The position numbers and the translations under genes are program-made. This document shows, piece after piece, positions 50,401-57,944 of a stretch of 64,000 bases of DNA (positions are counted from its first letter, which is position 1; each line of letters begins with the position of its first letter). This DNA comes from Schistosoma mansoni (lineage: Eukaryota > Platyhelminthes > Trematoda > Strigeidida > Schistosomatidae): the NCBI RefSeq assembly GCF_000237925.1, contig NC_031500.1:1612001-1676000 (forward strand). The letters are read 5' to 3'. The notes under the pieces were generated by a model. The model was given only the letters and a program-made list of their open reading frames with translations, searched no databases and was not told where the DNA came from.

Positions 50401-51869
50401 AAGGAGCTGAGTATTTAGATAAGGTTACTTGGATATAAGTTATACTACTACTCCGTTTCCCGGATCGAAGTAAGTGAAGCGGGTTTCAAACCTAGATATT
50501 GGTGATTACGAATCGAACCTCACTCCAAAGGTCTTCAGGTTTTTATCATCTGAGCTTATTAGATCATTTGATTTTATTTATATATGTAACTATTTAAGTA
50601 CATGTTCAACCGAGCTGACTTACGAATCACAATTACTCGTCCCCAAGTTATGTATCTTTACTCACATACACATAGTCGTGAATTGGTAAACAATCCCGAT
50701 CGTTGCTGCTACCTTGACGTGGTGGTCGGGCTTGCCTATCGTGATGAACCAATCGAGCTATACTGGCTGGAACAATCGTTCCTCAAGGTCCTACCATGCC
50801 AGACAGGTCGGTTGAAAAGCGGTAAGACTAAAAGCAGTAAACCCAAGGTCCGAAGGCGAAGTCGTACTCCTGACTGTACAGAGGCATGATGGCAGTAAGG
50901 TGTTTCCTTCAGACAACCGGCATGACAGCGATACTGCCTTCTCACAAGGAGGGGTGGGGTTAGAAAAGGTCGACCCAAAAAAGCACACCTCTCCTTATCC
51001 CACGGATATCCGTCTCTGGCGGTAAGGTCCTTTGAAGAACGGAGCTAACACAAAAACTACCCACAAAAAGGTCGTGTGTGACCGACCTCAAGCAGTTGTT
51101 CCTTGGGCACTGCGGTCATGCTCTCAGCTCACTAAGACCACTTCTAATCCAATTTCCTTTTGAGGTACCTCTAGAAGAACCCTTCCACGGTGTGGGCAAC
51201 CGGGAAGTGATAACTGCCCTCATACCTCTAACAGCACTCAAGACCACTGTATTCGTAATCGATCTCTTCACTTCATTGGTAAACAATAGGATGTGATGCA
51301 TTCATTTACATGTTGTTAAGGTTCTGGTGGAGCACGGATATTTTTTTTTCTTGTTCAGTAATAACCACTGTGAATGTATATGTTTCACTTATTATCTAAA
51401 TTGATCAAAATGATTATTCATTGTTGTGAACGACTGATTTTCTTGTTTGCTTCTATTCTTTGCAAAAATATAGCCTAATCCTGTACGTAAAGTTGTCCGT
51501 GTTACTACATTCTGTGATGCAAAACAACCACCAGTAGTAGTAGAATCATCATTTGCTAATTCTACACCATCCACAACTACTATAGCTACTACTCCTACCA
51601 CTACTATACGTTCCATCAATATAAAACAATCATCATCTGGATCCTCTTCAACAATATCAACCCCAACCATAACAATTAATTGTAATAGACCGCCAATTGA
51701 AATTCATCCTTCATCTTTACATATTACTACTACAACTCCATCTTCTATGATTAATAGTAGTAGTGGTAATACAACAACAATATTAAATAAGCTAACTGTT
51801 ACTACTACTACTACCAGTTCAACTATTCCTACTGATATAATCTATGCAAAACGACCAAAATTATCCTAA
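20375..51869 (+). CDS. RFX: RFX1/2/3-class winged-helix transcription factor, 12 coding exons
   Basis: Twelve exons join in frame to 3666 nt (1221 residues plus stop). RFX proteins are nuclear, dimerise and bind X-box DNA, in animals chiefly at ciliary genes. Residues 185-259 are the RFX DNA-binding domain ([20 protein letters not shown] to [10 protein letters not shown]). Residues 452-777 match the extended B, C and dimerisation regions of RFX1/2/3, with motifs [39 protein letters not shown] and [13 protein letters not shown]4/6/8 lack the matching N-terminal region and RFX5/7 the dimerisation region, so the RFX1/2/3 class is favoured. Residues 1-184 are Gln/Thr/Ala-rich like an activation region. 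An Asn/Asp/Glu-rich exon (778-1090) and a Thr/Ser-rich tail make it longer than vertebrate relatives (~750-980). Upstream exons may exist: the first exon given probably starts at 20337 after an AG. Confidence 0.93.
20478..20516 (+). other. 39-bp micro-intron in RFX
   Basis: It runs from gtaag to atag and contains an in-frame stop (TAA), so read-through would end the protein. Removing it restores a continuous frame (…[14 protein letters not shown]…). Very short introns near gene starts are a known schistosome trait. Confidence 0.75.
20517..20670 (+). CDS. RFX: RFX coding exon 2
   Basis: Encodes a Ser/Thr-rich stretch followed by [20 protein letters not shown]. It ends phase 2 at gtacgt, and the leftover GG completes a Gly codon with the A that opens exon 3. 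Confidence 0.82.
21640..21765 (+). repeat. C runs and (TG)n tract
   Basis: Three runs of 8-10 C and a GTGTGTGTGTGTGTGTG run lie within 120 bp in RFX intron 2. Low complexity; C runs on one strand could form unusual structures. Confidence 0.7.
22530..22950 (+). repeat. Family C repeat, 5' truncated
   Basis: In RFX intron 2; starts within the body and ends with TTTAAATAAATAAATG. A truncated 5' end with an intact tail is the pattern left by target-primed insertion. Confidence 0.6.
23110..23188 (+). CDS. RFX: RFX coding exon 3
   Basis: 79 nt giving [26 protein letters not shown], a Tyr/Gln/Gly-rich activation-type segment like the N-terminal part of RFX1-3. Acceptor cgttag, donor gttagt, exit phase 0. 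Confidence 0.82.
23405..23640 (+). mobile_element. RTE-type LINE fragment, decayed
   Basis: Translation resembles the [12 protein letters not shown] part of the longer copy ([20 protein letters not shown]). In RFX intron 3. Confidence 0.5.
23640..23790 (-). repeat. Family C internal-deletion copy
   Basis: Both ends of C are present on the minus strand, but most of the body is missing. In RFX intron 3. Confidence 0.4.
24063..24278 (+). CDS. RFX: RFX coding exon 4
   Basis: 72 codons (residues 113-184), Ala/His/Thr-rich, opening [10 protein letters not shown] and ending KASPVT at a gtaagt donor. It leads straight into the DNA-binding domain. Exactly codon-multiple length with phase 0 at both ends, so it could be skipped without frame loss. 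Confidence 0.85.
24500..25180 (-). mobile_element. RTE-type LINE fragment
   Basis: Minus-strand translation has [20 protein letters not shown] and [14 protein letters not shown], the region between the reverse transcriptase core and the C-terminal part in RTE elements, with decay toward its 3' end. In RFX intron 4. Confidence 0.6.
25650..25925 (-). mobile_element. RTE-type LINE 3' fragment, old
   Basis: Minus-strand remnant matching the GRGPRDY / SHVG region with heavy decay. Confidence 0.4.
26400..27175 (+). mobile_element. RTE-type LINE 3' end (SR2-like), longer copy
   Basis: Encodes a region that starts before [20 protein letters not shown] and runs through [39 protein letters not shown] and [19 protein letters not shown] to HSLSSLKP and a stop at 26975-26977. 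The 3' UTR ends with (TGAC)n. The C-terminal frame is uninterrupted for at least 140 codons, but reverse transcriptase is absent by 5' truncation. It sits about 105 bases before RFX exon 5. Confidence 0.75.
27281..28082 (+). CDS. RFX: RFX coding exon 5: DNA-binding domain and Ser/Asn-rich linker
   Basis: Residues 185-451. The whole winged-helix DNA-binding domain lies in this one exon (residues 185-259), with the hallmark [20 protein letters not shown] and HYYGIRIKP. It is followed by HFIEDAGF and then a long Ser/Asn/Gly/Thr-rich linker with AGT/AAT runs. The exon ends at GAAG|gtaag, phase 1. Confidence 0.95.
28170..28360 (-). repeat. Family B repeat, decayed
   Basis: Located in RFX intron 5. 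Head and B-box remnants and a degenerate ribozyme are visible on the minus strand. Confidence 0.5.
28895..29215 (+). repeat. Dispersed repeat F
   Basis: Reverse complement of 60280-60585; shared marks are AAGACCGCCAATCAGA, GCGAATTATCGAT and AGCTAAATGTGGCTGTGAAT. The size and lack of coding frame would fit a solo LTR or a short retroposon; no terminal motif settles it. Confidence 0.5.
29245..29750 (+). repeat. Family C repeat
   Basis: Near-complete plus-strand copy in RFX intron 5 with slight erosion near the tail; it ends 127 bases before RFX exon 6. Confidence 0.6.
29877..30079 (+). CDS. RFX: RFX coding exon 6: B region
   Basis: Residues 452-519, [11 protein letters not shown] to WCTEEVR. 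It corresponds to the RFX B region that follows the linker, including [20 protein letters not shown] and TVWKAFW. Acceptor tattag, donor gtaagt, exit phase 0. Confidence 0.9.
30150..30530 (+). mobile_element. RTE-type LINE 3' end, decayed
   Basis: Begins at [20 protein letters not shown], stops early, and ends in a GACTGACTGACT tail like the copy at 26400-27175. In RFX intron 6. Confidence 0.55.
31581..31775 (+). CDS. RFX: RFX coding exon 7: B/C region
   Basis: Residues 520-584 (65 codons) with [20 protein letters not shown], matching the RFX consensus for this segment. It runs from acceptor ttatag to donor gtgagt; both ends are phase 0. Confidence 0.9.
32608..33135 (-). repeat. Family C repeat, full length
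   Basis: Minus-strand copy in RFX intron 7 with a clean (AAAT)n tail at its low-coordinate end, one of the best-preserved copies here. Confidence 0.65.
33440..33790 (+). repeat. Dispersed repeat H
   Basis: Shares TGAACGAGA, then AAAATTACAGA, ATATGAA-CATA and TTCCATCA blocks in order with 42170-42380. Confidence 0.4.
33800..33920 (+). repeat. Family A repeat, decayed fragment
   Basis: Only the head, the B box (CGGGTTCGATTCC) and a short remnant of the ribozyme remain, in RFX intron 7. Confidence 0.4.
34012..34215 (+). CDS. RFX: RFX coding exon 8: dimerisation region, first half
   Basis: Residues 585-652 (68 codons). [20 protein letters not shown] followed by [15 protein letters not shown] is nearly invariant among RFX1/2/3. 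Both ends are phase 0 (acceptor cactag, donor gtgagt). Confidence 0.93.
34308..34475 (-). repeat. Family A repeat
   Basis: Minus-strand copy in RFX intron 8 with a clear GGTTAAGCGTTCGCGCGCGA head; the ribozyme half is eroded. Confidence 0.55.
34622..35021 (-). repeat. LTR-like repeat of a second, related fossil element
   Basis: Runs from TGTTATAACTGG to CATCCCAACA and is followed by CCTCCCCTTTTTTG, a polypurine tract on the minus strand, the same end layout as the neighbouring gypsy-type element. Its body differs from that element's LTR, so it belongs to another family member. Confidence 0.45.
35058..35950 (-). mobile_element. Segment bounded by ~71-bp inverted repeats with a gag-like frame (fossil)
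   Basis: The arms 35058-35128 and 35879-35950 are near-perfect inverted copies (outer CATTTGCCGACTTTATCC). Between them a minus-strand frame (35070-35885) starts [20 protein letters not shown], like the coiled-coil start of a gag, then turns acidic and Ser/Asn-rich with no zinc knuckle. It lies exactly between the second LTR-like repeat and the partial 3' LTR. It may be a rearranged piece of the second LTR element or a separate inserted element; no target duplication is evident. Confidence 0.5.
35952..36019 (-). repeat. Partial 3' LTR of the gypsy-type fossil
   Basis: Matches the outer end of the 5' LTR at 39061-39128 nearly base for base, and is adjoined by a purine-rich tract on the minus strand. 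The rest of this LTR is replaced by the inverted-repeat-bounded segment. Confidence 0.65.
38813..39128 (-). repeat. 5' LTR of the gypsy-type fossil
   Basis: 316 bp with TGTTAGCGGG at its start and TATAACA at its end on the minus strand. Its outer ~67 bp recur at 35952-36019. Confidence 0.65.
39555..40155 (+). mobile_element. RTE-type LINE 3' region, decayed
   Basis: [20 protein letters not shown] then FDHR, followed by disrupted C-terminal sequence up to TRNQCF. It ends about 120 bases before RFX exon 9. Confidence 0.55.
40279..40490 (+). CDS. RFX: RFX coding exon 9: dimerisation region, second half
   Basis: Begins [12 protein letters not shown], the conserved block after the first half, and ends LKWSFY with phase 2 (AG|gtaagt). 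The 6-kb intron before it contains the LTR-element fossil. Confidence 0.92.
40563..40735 (-). repeat. Family A repeat
   Basis: Decayed minus-strand copy about 70 bases after RFX exon 9. Confidence 0.5.
40736..41957. other. RFX intron 9, first part, nothing recognised
   Basis: AT-rich, no coding signal and no clear match to the named families. Confidence 0.45.
41958..42090 (+). repeat. Two-unit tandem repeat (~66 bp period)
   Basis: GGATTGAGCTGTACTGTT begins two successive units (about 41960 and 42026), each ending in CTGGTTCTCCT or CTGATTCTCCT. GC-richer than the surrounding intron. Confidence 0.6.
42170..42380 (+). repeat. Dispersed repeat H, second copy
   Basis: Same orientation as 33440-33790, shorter, in RFX intron 9. 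Confidence 0.4.
42885..43980 (-). mobile_element. LINE family X 3' part, split by a D retroposon
   Basis: LINE sequence occupies 42885-43239 and 43775-43980 on the minus strand, with D between them. The order of LINE sequence across the break matches the copy at 16085-16870. Confidence 0.6.
43240..43765 (+). mobile_element. Family D retroposon inserted in a LINE, 9-bp target duplication
   Basis: Flanked by ATCTTGCGT at 43231-43239 and 43766-43774. Minus-strand LINE sequence stops at the left flank and resumes at the right flank, so D is the younger insertion. It begins TGCTGCTATC, a few bases short of the longest copies. Confidence 0.75.
44127..44289 (+). CDS. RFX: RFX coding exon 10
   Basis: Completes Arg/Ser and reads [20 protein letters not shown] then [18 protein letters not shown], the last strongly conserved RFX block, ending GEMGR at gtaagc in phase 0. 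Confidence 0.92.
44290..46029. other. RFX intron 10, mostly unrecognised
   Basis: A possible family B ribozyme-half remnant lies near 44465-44530 (minus strand). The rest shows no gene. Confidence 0.4.
46030..46480 (-). mobile_element. RTE-type LINE 3' fragments, old
   Basis: Minus-strand remnants of the AQNRSQW / LSHVG / TKTW region, apparently in two pieces, just before RFX exon 11. Confidence 0.35.
46564..47502 (+). CDS. RFX: RFX coding exon 11: long acidic low-complexity exon
   Basis: 313 codons (residues 778-1090) in phase with both neighbours. The sequence is dominated by Asn, Asp, Glu, His and Gln, with an acidic core of [20 protein letters not shown] type near its middle. No folded domain is recognised. 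A stop would follow within 9 nt of the gtgagg donor if it were not used, so an alternative end without exon 12 is possible. Confidence 0.8.
47580..47862 (-). repeat. Family C repeat, 3' half
   Basis: Minus strand; nearly identical to 48404-48630 beyond the gap, including an unusual AGTATTAGTGC. It breaks off at the left arm of a 300 bp inverted repeat. Confidence 0.6.
47866..48170 (+). repeat. Left arm of a ~300-bp inverted repeat
   Basis: Near-identical reverse complement of 49819-50116. It holds a LINE 3' remnant and a non-repeat-looking stretch. Confidence 0.7.
48204..48403. other. Assembly gap (200 Ns)
   Basis: Exactly 200 undetermined bases in RFX intron 11, so the true length is probably unknown. 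Any reading frame across it is meaningless. Confidence 0.98.
48404..48902 (-). repeat. Family C repeat abutting the gap
   Basis: Minus-strand copy whose tail is hidden in the run of Ns. Its first ~225 bases repeat 47605-47830 almost exactly. Confidence 0.6.
49120..49530 (+). repeat. Family C repeat, diverged and 3' incomplete
   Basis: Plus-strand copy more diverged than its neighbour, lacking the AATA tail, in RFX intron 11. Confidence 0.5.
49819..50116 (-). repeat. Right arm of a ~300-bp inverted repeat
   Basis: Reverse complement of 47866-48170 with only a few differences; the two arms enclose the gap and two C repeats. Confidence 0.7.
50035..50245 (-). mobile_element. RTE-type LINE 3' fragment
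   Basis: Minus strand, C-terminal region remnant. Its end is shared with the right arm of the inverted repeat around the gap. Confidence 0.45.
50695..51274 (+). mobile_element. Family D retroposon with 13-bp target duplication
   Basis: Flanked by ATTGGTAAACAAT at 50682-50694 and 51275-51287. This is the longest copy, with ~35 extra 3' bases. It lies about 190 bases before RFX exon 12. Confidence 0.75.
51474..51869 (+). CDS. RFX: RFX coding exon 12, C-terminal Thr/Ser-rich tail
   Basis: 131 codons plus TAA, opening [14 protein letters not shown] after acceptor atatag and ending [10 protein letters not shown], a possible basic nuclear signal. The middle is Thr/Ser-rich with ACT/ACA repeats. 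It enters in phase 0, matching exon 11. It lies beyond the assembly gap and the D repeat, but frame and codon bias support it. Confidence 0.8.
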   Translation, partial: PNPVRKVVRVTTFCDAKQPPVVVESSFANSTPSTTTIATTPTTTIRSINIKQSSSGSSSTISTPTITINCNRPPIEIHPSSLHITTTTPSSMINSSSGNTTTILNKLTVTTTTTSSTIPTDIIYAKRPKLS

Positions 51870-51975
51870 TATATATAGATAGGTAGATCTTCTACTTGTT
51901 CCAATGAAATAACCTCATTCATATGTTCATATAACAAGAGACTGGAAGAAGAAGGCAGCAACAATCATTCATGCA

Positions 51976-51981
51976 AATAAA
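51976..51981 (+). terminator. RFX polyadenylation signal, proximal
   Basis: AATAAA 107 bases after the stop. A second AATAAA at 52398-52403 offers a longer 3' UTR. Confidence 0.45.
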
Positions 51982-52397
51982 AGTTTTACATGGGATTTTC
52001 TATTCCCTCTTTTACACTTTATTCTGTTGTTTGTTTTTTACTGAATAGAAAACTTCACTTTCATAATTATCAGCACTTATGTTTGTGCTTGTGTGTATGT
52101 GTGTGTGTGAATGCACAATCATTCCATTTCCATTTTGTATATTGTCTGTTTATGGATTATTCAATCACTAAAGTTTGTGACTCTGTACACACACACTTAT
52201 ATGTTGGGGGAATGCACTTCAAAGGAATGAAACAGATAACTTCCATTTTCTCTATGATGATTCTACCTGAGTTATACCTTTTGCACTATTACAAATATTC
52301 TTGTTCACGTGACAAGTATTTCCAGTATGTTCAAATGTGTTGGTTATTGTATTAGATTGCCATGTTGTCTGTTTTGTGTATATTATGATTTCTGTAT

Positions 52398-52403
52398 AAT
52401 AAA
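52398..52403 (+). terminator. RFX polyadenylation signal, distal candidate
   Basis: AATAAA inside a TG- and AT-rich stretch that continues without coding potential from the RFX stop; recognisable repeat DNA begins at about 52530. Confidence 0.35.
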
Positions 52404-52529
52404 AATCAACAATTTTATGGTATTCGATTGTGTTGAATCGCAAGGCACAAACGATTTGTTCTAGTGACTATTACATTACAACTTAGTCGGTAGGATTCGA
52501 TCAGTGTTTATATCAATCGTATTTGGTAT

Positions 52530-52930
52530 GATAGTCGTACCTACAGATGGTGACAATCCAATCGAGCTATTTTAAGTGATACTATACCAGAGTGATCGGA
52601 TAAGGAGATCGATAAGACTAAAATACTAACTTAAGGTATGAAGGGGGAAAGTCACAGTACTAACTCTACAGCGGATCTAACGGCAGCAGGGTATAGTTTA
52701 CAAGTAACTAGCAGTTACTGCTTACCCACAGCGGAAGGAGGGGGTTGAAATAGGTCGATCTCAAGAAAAGCACTCATCTCTTTTAACAGAATTTTGTCTA
52801 CTTAGCTCTGTCGTTACACTTCTTAGTCATCATGACCACTCTTAACCCAGTTTTCTTTTTATATCCTCCCATGGTGTAGGCGAACGTGAAGTGATAACTA
52901 CCCGAAAACCTCTCTCAGCACTCAAGATCA
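52530..52930 (+). mobile_element. Family D retroposon, old decayed copy
   Basis: Follows the D order (AATCGAGCTAT, then AAGACTAAAA, then AAGTGATAACTACCC) with many substitutions, so D has been active over a long time. Confidence 0.5.
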
Positions 52931-53344
52931 CTATTAAGACATCTACATGGTGTTACTACTAGTAGTGCTGAAGGTCGGTTGTAACCCAAATAGCTTAGTT
53001 GCTATGTGTCAAACTGTGAATTTGAGTAATGGTGGTTAAAACCCCTCAAAACTACATGTTTCCCTTGTTAATGAAGCCTAAGTTAAACAGTCTCCTGCCA
53101 ATATAAAGATAAACTCCACTAATTGAATGCAAAATAACATCTTAGCTGTTACTTAACTCACAGGCGAAAGGGTTGACTGGGTCTTTATTTATGAGATGTA
53201 ACTTATTTACTTGATAAGTAATGACACGTCTGCTTCCATCCTTTACCATTGACGATTTGTATCCATATAAAAGCCAAAGCCGTATGTCATCAGAATCATA
53301 TTTTTGTACTGAGTTGTAAGGATTTGAATCTTTTCATTTATGTT

Positions 53345-53520
53345 AAGGACTCAGTTGCTAAGTGGATAACGCGTTGAACGTTTGAAGCGAGGGGCGGTGT
53401 GCTCTAAACCCAGTGCAAGCATCCACATGGATGCAGTCACATCCAGCTGACGAGTCTCAGACAAAAAGAAGTACACTCCTCAGGTTCCACTCCTAGCCAT
53501 TAACAAACTTGGTATAGAAA
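53345..53520 (+). repeat. Family B repeat, decayed
   Basis: Head GGACTCAGTTGCTAAGTGGA is clear; ribozyme stem II and GAAA are lost. Confidence 0.5.
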
Positions 53521-53737
53521 AAACTCCTTACTCTAAAGCATTTTACTCTGTTAAATTTGTTATCTCAGATTGACATTGGAAATATACAGTACTATATAAG
53601 GCTCATTATCATTATCGCTAAATGATAATAAAATATTTTAAGTGAACCTTGAAACTGACTAGGTACCAACATTTAGCTATGTTATAAATGACTTGAAGAT
53701 GTGTAAGTGATATAAACAGAGAAACAAGAATGGTAAG

Positions 53738-53937
53738 CAGAGATGGATAGTGGCTAGCAGTGGAATCCAGGACACACGTTTCGTCCTAACGCGATGGCGT
53801 TTGAAGTAAAAGGTACTGGGTTCGAGTCCCGGAGTGAACATCAACTCAGATGCAGATACATCCAGCTGACGAGTCCCAAATAGGACGAAACGCGCGTCCT
53901 GGATTTCACTGCTAGCCACTACCCATCTTTGCTTACA
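53738..53937 (+). repeat. Family B inverted pair with an intact ribozyme
   Basis: A ~50 bp minus-strand 3' fragment (53738-53788) abuts a plus copy that begins inside the head (CGCGATGGCGTTTGAAGT). The outer ~50 bp arms are complementary, as in the family A pair at 6063-6312. Confidence 0.65.
53853..53915 (+). ncRNA. Hammerhead ribozyme, family B, best-preserved copy
   Basis: Stem I ATCCAG (53860-53865) pairs perfectly with CTGGAT (53899-53904). The core is CTGACGA (53866-53872), stem II GTCC/GGAC, GAAA at 53887-53890, stem III CGC/GCG and a GTC cleavage triplet ending at 53898. This is essentially the Schistosoma hammerhead used in structural work, as I recall it. Confidence 0.82.
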
Positions 53938-54329
53938 GATGATAGAGTAGTTTTCGTCTCTCTACCTCAAGTAGTCAGTCACACTTTGAACTCACGCGTA
54001 TCTAGCCTCAGGGTTGAACCAGTCAGGCTATCGTGTCAAGGTCTTAATCTAGTTTTAGACAAGTTATCCTCTGCATAGAACTGGGTAGACAGATCAAGGA
54101 TGTAACAGTATGCTATTTCTGAATATGGGGAATCCATTAATTATCTTACTGAAAGGAACTTTCCATAGAAAGTCATTCAACTGAATGTAAATAAGTCTCT
54201 TTTTTCTAGATTATGTATAAATAGTTTCGTCGTTGGTGAGTCAAATCTACCTAAAATTTCCACCTATTTTATATTATCTAGGAATAAATTGAAAACATTT
54301 CAATTCAGACAATGTAACTGCACTAAAAC

Positions 54330-54600
54330 AAATTTTGGCAAGGCTATGATTTATGAGCGAACCAATCAGGGATGAGATAACAAGTCTCAGATTTCGGCGC
54401 TAAGTTCACTCATCCATTTGGTTAAATAGAATTTTAGAATTATAGCTGATGTCAGTTCGTGATGAAAACTCTAAATTTAGTTCCTAACTGTAACCATCAA
54501 CTGTAAATCACAATTCTACTTCCTCACACTCGTTTATAACCCTCATTTGGTCCTAATTATAGGGTAGACAATCTCAAGATCACTTTAGCGCCACTTGACA
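54330..54600 (+). repeat. Dispersed repeat G, second copy
   Basis: Same orientation as 8570-8850, moderately diverged. Confidence 0.45.
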
Positions 54601-54779
54601 GTAATGATAGGGTTTAGAATTATTAAACATCGCCAAAGAATTTGCAACTACCTTATCTTCTGGTTCAGTATATTTCACAATAATGCTCAGCTTTAGGTAA
54701 AGTTGAAGTGATACAGTCAACATTGTACTATTAACTCAATGAGATATGGTTTTAATAGTCATGCTTTCTGATAGTGTAC

Positions 54780-54990
54780 AGTTATCATACAAAAAGTGGC
54801 ATCAGTCGTCTACGACATCATTAATCGCTGAACTGAGTCATATTGGTAAGCACACACTACCTCGTCGAGATATATGATTATCGTGGCCACTAATCAAGGA
54901 CCTGCGACATAACTAAAAATCAGTCACGATCCACTTTTAGTGTTCTCATTCAATTCAGTCGTTATAGGTCTACATTCATTACACTGATAA
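54780..54990 (+). mobile_element. RTE-type LINE 3' fragment, old
   Basis: Plus-strand KWHQSSTTSLIAELSHIGKH-like translation, then a decayed RDY region; no tail seen. Confidence 0.4.
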
Positions 54991-57059
54991 TTCCATATGT
55001 TAATTGAAATCGGTTCTCCAATTCCTTCAACAAAAGGACGTTTGATTCTAACAGGACATTAGTTTGCCAAGGAAAAACAATGAATGATTTTACTGCATAT
55101 ACCATTGACTCTCTCTATTGTAGCTACTCACCCAGATACTAACCTACCACTCGCCAACACAAATCAAGTCAGAAACATGCGATTCACCTGACTAGATAGT
55201 ATAGTTATCAATAATTAATTAAATACTTAGGGCATAAACAAATTAGGAAATCGGCTTGTTGAGTTGTTACTAATTGTGAATTGCAACTCGAACTACTGAC
55301 TTTTACTTAGTAGTGCGTAAAGAAATCACAAAAGCAGGTCAGAAACGGCGGATGGTAGGACAAAGAAAAACACAGACAACTTAAATAATGGACCGACAAA
55401 TCTTAAAAAAATTCAACTTTCATCGATACCACAGTGCTACTTTAGAATTAAGCCTCTCTTCTCGTTTTTTTCCACCCACTAGGTGTGGTGTTCCAGTCAG
55501 ATTGGTTGGTAAAACCTTTTCTGGGGGAGCCTATGGAGACCATTCTGGAATGGATTCCGCGATTTTAATGTTCACAAACCTACCACTTGGATGTGATTTT
55601 GTGGGGAACTTTGGCTCCGGAGGTCTTTGAGTGTATGCAGATATCGTAACAAGAAGAGCAAGTAAGGGATTTTTCAAAGTATTCACTTGCCTTGGATAGG
55701 TACAGTGTACATGCATACCAGGTAACACATGGACTTTCATCCGAGTATTTCTTGGTATACATACAGGTATACCTACCCTGCAAGCGAATATACGTTACAT
55801 ACATAACGGTAATACACAAATTTTATCTCATGAATCGCATAGCATACATGAAGGCATATTCACCTACTTGGGAGGGCAGAAGTTCACCGCTCCCTTCGAA
55901 ACATATTCGCCACAACAGAATATGTCATACACATTACATGCATATTATTCATCCCATGCCTATTGTACAGTACTTCCTGGCACACACATAAGAGTAAGCA
56001 TTCTCTCAGAGGAGGTTGTTGGTTGCTTCTCCCTAATATTTGTTACCATATCTTTTTATTATATCTCCGACCAGATAGATTAGGCCGCTGATTTCATTAG
56101 ACATAAGACAGACAATATTTCAGCTATCGTTTCCTTTTCATAACACCACATATATATCCTTCATATATGCCTACATATATGAAATACATTGGCCCGAGGA
56201 CTTCTGCAATCTTTACACATAAGCATACACATGAAATAACCATGTGCGGTTAAGTGAGCCCCGTTTGAAACCCGAGTTAATCAAGGATACAACAAAGTGG
56301 GTAATTAGTCCGGTCTCCATCGACCCCCTAAGCTGGTAACCAAGGTTTCTCTTACTATTCAGAAGCACCTCGAGGAGGCTTTAGGTCTGGTTTTCTGTCA
56401 TAATATGAGATATGTTAGGACGAACTTTCTAAAACATGTCCAAGCCATCGAAGTCGATGTTTCAAGATGGTAAAATGAATTGGATTTAATTCACTGCACT
56501 CAAATAATCATAACCGGACCTCGGATTACAGGGATAATTTAGAAATAACGATGATCAAACAAACAAAAAACCACCAAACACTCTCAACTCAGAGAGGACA
56601 AGTGTAGTGTCATTTACTATGTTAAGCCCATATAGATTATTCTAGCTTCTGAACAGGCCAATTTATTTATTCTTCTTCAATTATGTTTTGACCTTGTTAA
56701 TTATTCACTTATCAACCTTGACTGTATTTATGTGAGCGTATTTGTGTGTACATCTTATCCTACTCATCACATGTCTGTAGCATATTTTTGTTTGACTATA
56801 AATATCGATTCACGGTTGATTAAATGGAGTTGGCTCACATGGCTTCCCTACTACGCATCCTTCTGTTTCACTTTGCTCTCTCCTTCATTTCATTCGCTGC
56901 AATTTCCTTATTCTCTATTCCAATCAACAAATTGTACAAAATATACATATTCAAACATACATTCTCGCATTTGACTTATTTAATTCCATTATTCACCAAC
57001 GCCAGTTAAGTCAATAATTATATACGAGGATTTGATTCTATTTGTTTCTGCATCTGTTT
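54991..57059. other. Intergenic, no gene accepted
   Basis: Short frames at 55388-55630 and 55692-55991 overlap frames on the other strand and show no recognisable family. Part of 55440-56500 is richer in GC and may be an unnamed repeat. Confidence 0.4.
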
Positions 57060-57290
57060 TGGTATATGTTCACATACCCTAATTTTGAGATCAAGATTGC
57101 CCCTCCCTGTGTATGTGTAACCACACGCACTCTACTCTCATTGAGTCATTTGATTCTATTTGTTTGTGTAAATGGGCGTACAGTAAGGTTTATTGAAACA
57201 TTAGCCATCCGAAAATTCAAACCCCCTTTGTGTACTAAAAAACAGTTTGTCCTCATTTTAAACCTACCCTGGTAATATTAACTTATTATA
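57060..57290 (+). repeat. Dispersed repeat E, second copy
   Basis: Contains the same GTATATGTTCACA and TGTGTGACCACAC-like blocks as 5940-6030, and the opposite-strand match to 5685-5820. Confidence 0.5.
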
Positions 57291-57544
57291 CAGAGTGAAT
57301 AGGTTTCAAATTGTTTCCACATTATTATTATTATCCTTGTTTGCTCTTGACCCCATTTCCAGTCTAGTTGACCTTTTATTTTTATATATAAATGATCTTA
57401 CCAAGTACATGTGTGATTAGTTTGTTCGAAATGTATTGAGCTAATATCTCATCATATAGTTCGGATAACCTTCGTCTTCTTACTACACTATCGAAATCCA
57501 TGAAAGGGAATATTTGTTTTACATTATGACAATACTTGGTTTTA

Positions 57545-57745
57545 ATAGTTGAGATCATGAATCAATTGAAGCTAGACCACTACAGAAAACCTTGAAGTAC
57601 TGGATCGCCGTTTCTTCCTATTTTTGGGACTCCTCAGCAGTGTGCATCCACGATTCAACCTTGAGAGATTCCAATCCAGGACCTATCAGTTTTGCGCGCG
57701 AGCATCCAACGATGTTCATGTCTAACTTCAACCAATCCATGATTC
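57545..57745 (-). repeat. Family A repeat, decayed
   Basis: Minus-strand copy; ribozyme recognisable but changed (CGTTTCTTCC in place of the GAAA arm). Confidence 0.5.
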
Positions 57746-57944
57746 ATGATCTCAACTATTAAAATTACTATAATATTCACAAAATCCCTTCTGATATTAG
57801 TACTTGATTTATAAACAAAAAAACCCAAAAAAGACTACTTTAAATAATACTCTCATTGTTTTATTCAACCTTATAATTTATAAATATCTATAAATATATT
57901 TTTTAAATAATATCATGATACATACTGAATAAACATTTGATTGG

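Noticed and set aside
52020-52355. 121-codon frame after the RFX stop
   Set aside because: Cys/Val/Leu-rich translation of a TG-repeat tract in the 3' UTR; not protein-like.
55388-55991. Two frames of 80 and 99 codons in the intergenic region
   Set aside because: They overlap similar-length frames on the other strand, have no splice or family support and no clear codon bias.
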